24,141 nucleotides of DNA, from positions 1 to 24,141 of the forward strand of contig JAYUZO010000146.1 in NCBI GenBank assembly GCA_043751715.1, given 5' to 3'. Below the pieces are notes generated by a model. It had not been told where the DNA came from and ran no database searches. It saw only the letters and a list, made by a program, of their open reading frames with translations. The DNA is from JAAFHS01 sp043751715 (lineage in GTDB: Bacteria > Pseudomonadota > Alphaproteobacteria > Rhodobacterales > Rhodobacteraceae). Made by a program: the position numbers and the translations under genes. Positions 24,001 through 24,141 of this stretch are shown here, piece after piece (positions within the stretch are counted from its first letter, which is position 1; the number at the start of each line of letters is the position of its first letter).

Positions 24001-24141
24001 GCGTGAAATGCCGGGCCGGTGACTTCGGGAAGGCTCACGCGAGGGCGCTCGCCATGCAGTTCCTCGCCGGTCACCTGGAAGTGCAGGATCTCGGCGATAT
24101 TGGTCGCATGGTCGCCGATCCGCTCGAGGTTCTTGGCGATG
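23997..24141 (-). CDS. phoU: Phosphate signalling protein PhoU, C-terminal end (cut by the window)
   Basis: The last 47 codons are visible, starting IAKNLERIGDHATNIAEILHF, the second signature helix of PhoU, and ending in a short tail, EVTGPAFHA. PhoU links the Pst phosphate transporter to the PhoR-PhoB system. The 5' part lies beyond the window end. The stop TGA overlaps the phoB ATG. Confidence 0.93.
   Translation of the reverse strand, partial: IAKNLERIGDHATNIAEILHFQVTGEELHGERPRVSLPEVTGPAFHA

Overview
The window reads as ordinary core chromosome of an alphaproteobacterium, most likely of the order Rhodobacterales. The basis is high GC with strong G/C third positions, alphaproteobacterial families (Usg, folate-dependent TrmFO, a ZauP-like partner of ZapA, a short PurL) and protein sequences that look rhodobacteral throughout. 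No database search was run, so the placement is inference from recognised families. I see no phage, transposon, CRISPR array, tRNA or rRNA.

Left part (1-5400): a minus-strand exported protein with a clear terminator lies divergent to purL. A plus-strand group follows: purL, an unknown exported protein, a BolA-family gene, a possible 51-codon ORF, and the CGFS monothiol glutaredoxin gene grxD. BolA and Grx4 proteins are known iron-sulfur partners. Facing them is a compact minus-strand operon, zauP-like - zapA - lysozyme-inhibitor-like, whose first two products are Z-ring factors.

Middle (5600-11500): central carbon metabolism with tkt and gap on the plus strand, separated by a minus-strand doxX/DUF808 membrane pair and a divergent 47-residue membrane protein. 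A small DUF1127-like gene with its own terminator follows gap, then a minus-strand PaaG-like crotonase gene.

Right-middle (11560-17930): ccmF-ccmH (cytochrome c maturation) on the minus strand, then an arginine-to-proline module: an Lrp/AsnC regulator divergent from arginase and ornithine cyclodeaminase. Convergent with these, with overlapping stop codons, is a lysine 2,3-aminomutase-like radical SAM gene preceded by usg.

Right (18120-24141): gyrA starts a run of overlapping genes, gyrA - unknown 106-residue protein - trmFO - gluQ, which links gyrase to two tRNA-modification enzymes. It meets the phoB gene and the 3' end of phoU (cut by the window edge) head-on. At this junction one palindrome contains both stop codons. 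A near-identical palindrome sits at the convergent tkt/doxX junction, so this is probably a dispersed repeat.

I did not find a clearly new system. The most unusual items are the shared palindrome at convergent gene ends, the 51-codon ORF between bolA and grxD, the dyad in the lrp/arginase gap, the lysozyme-inhibitor-like gene coupled to zapA, and the unknown gene wedged between gyrA and trmFO.
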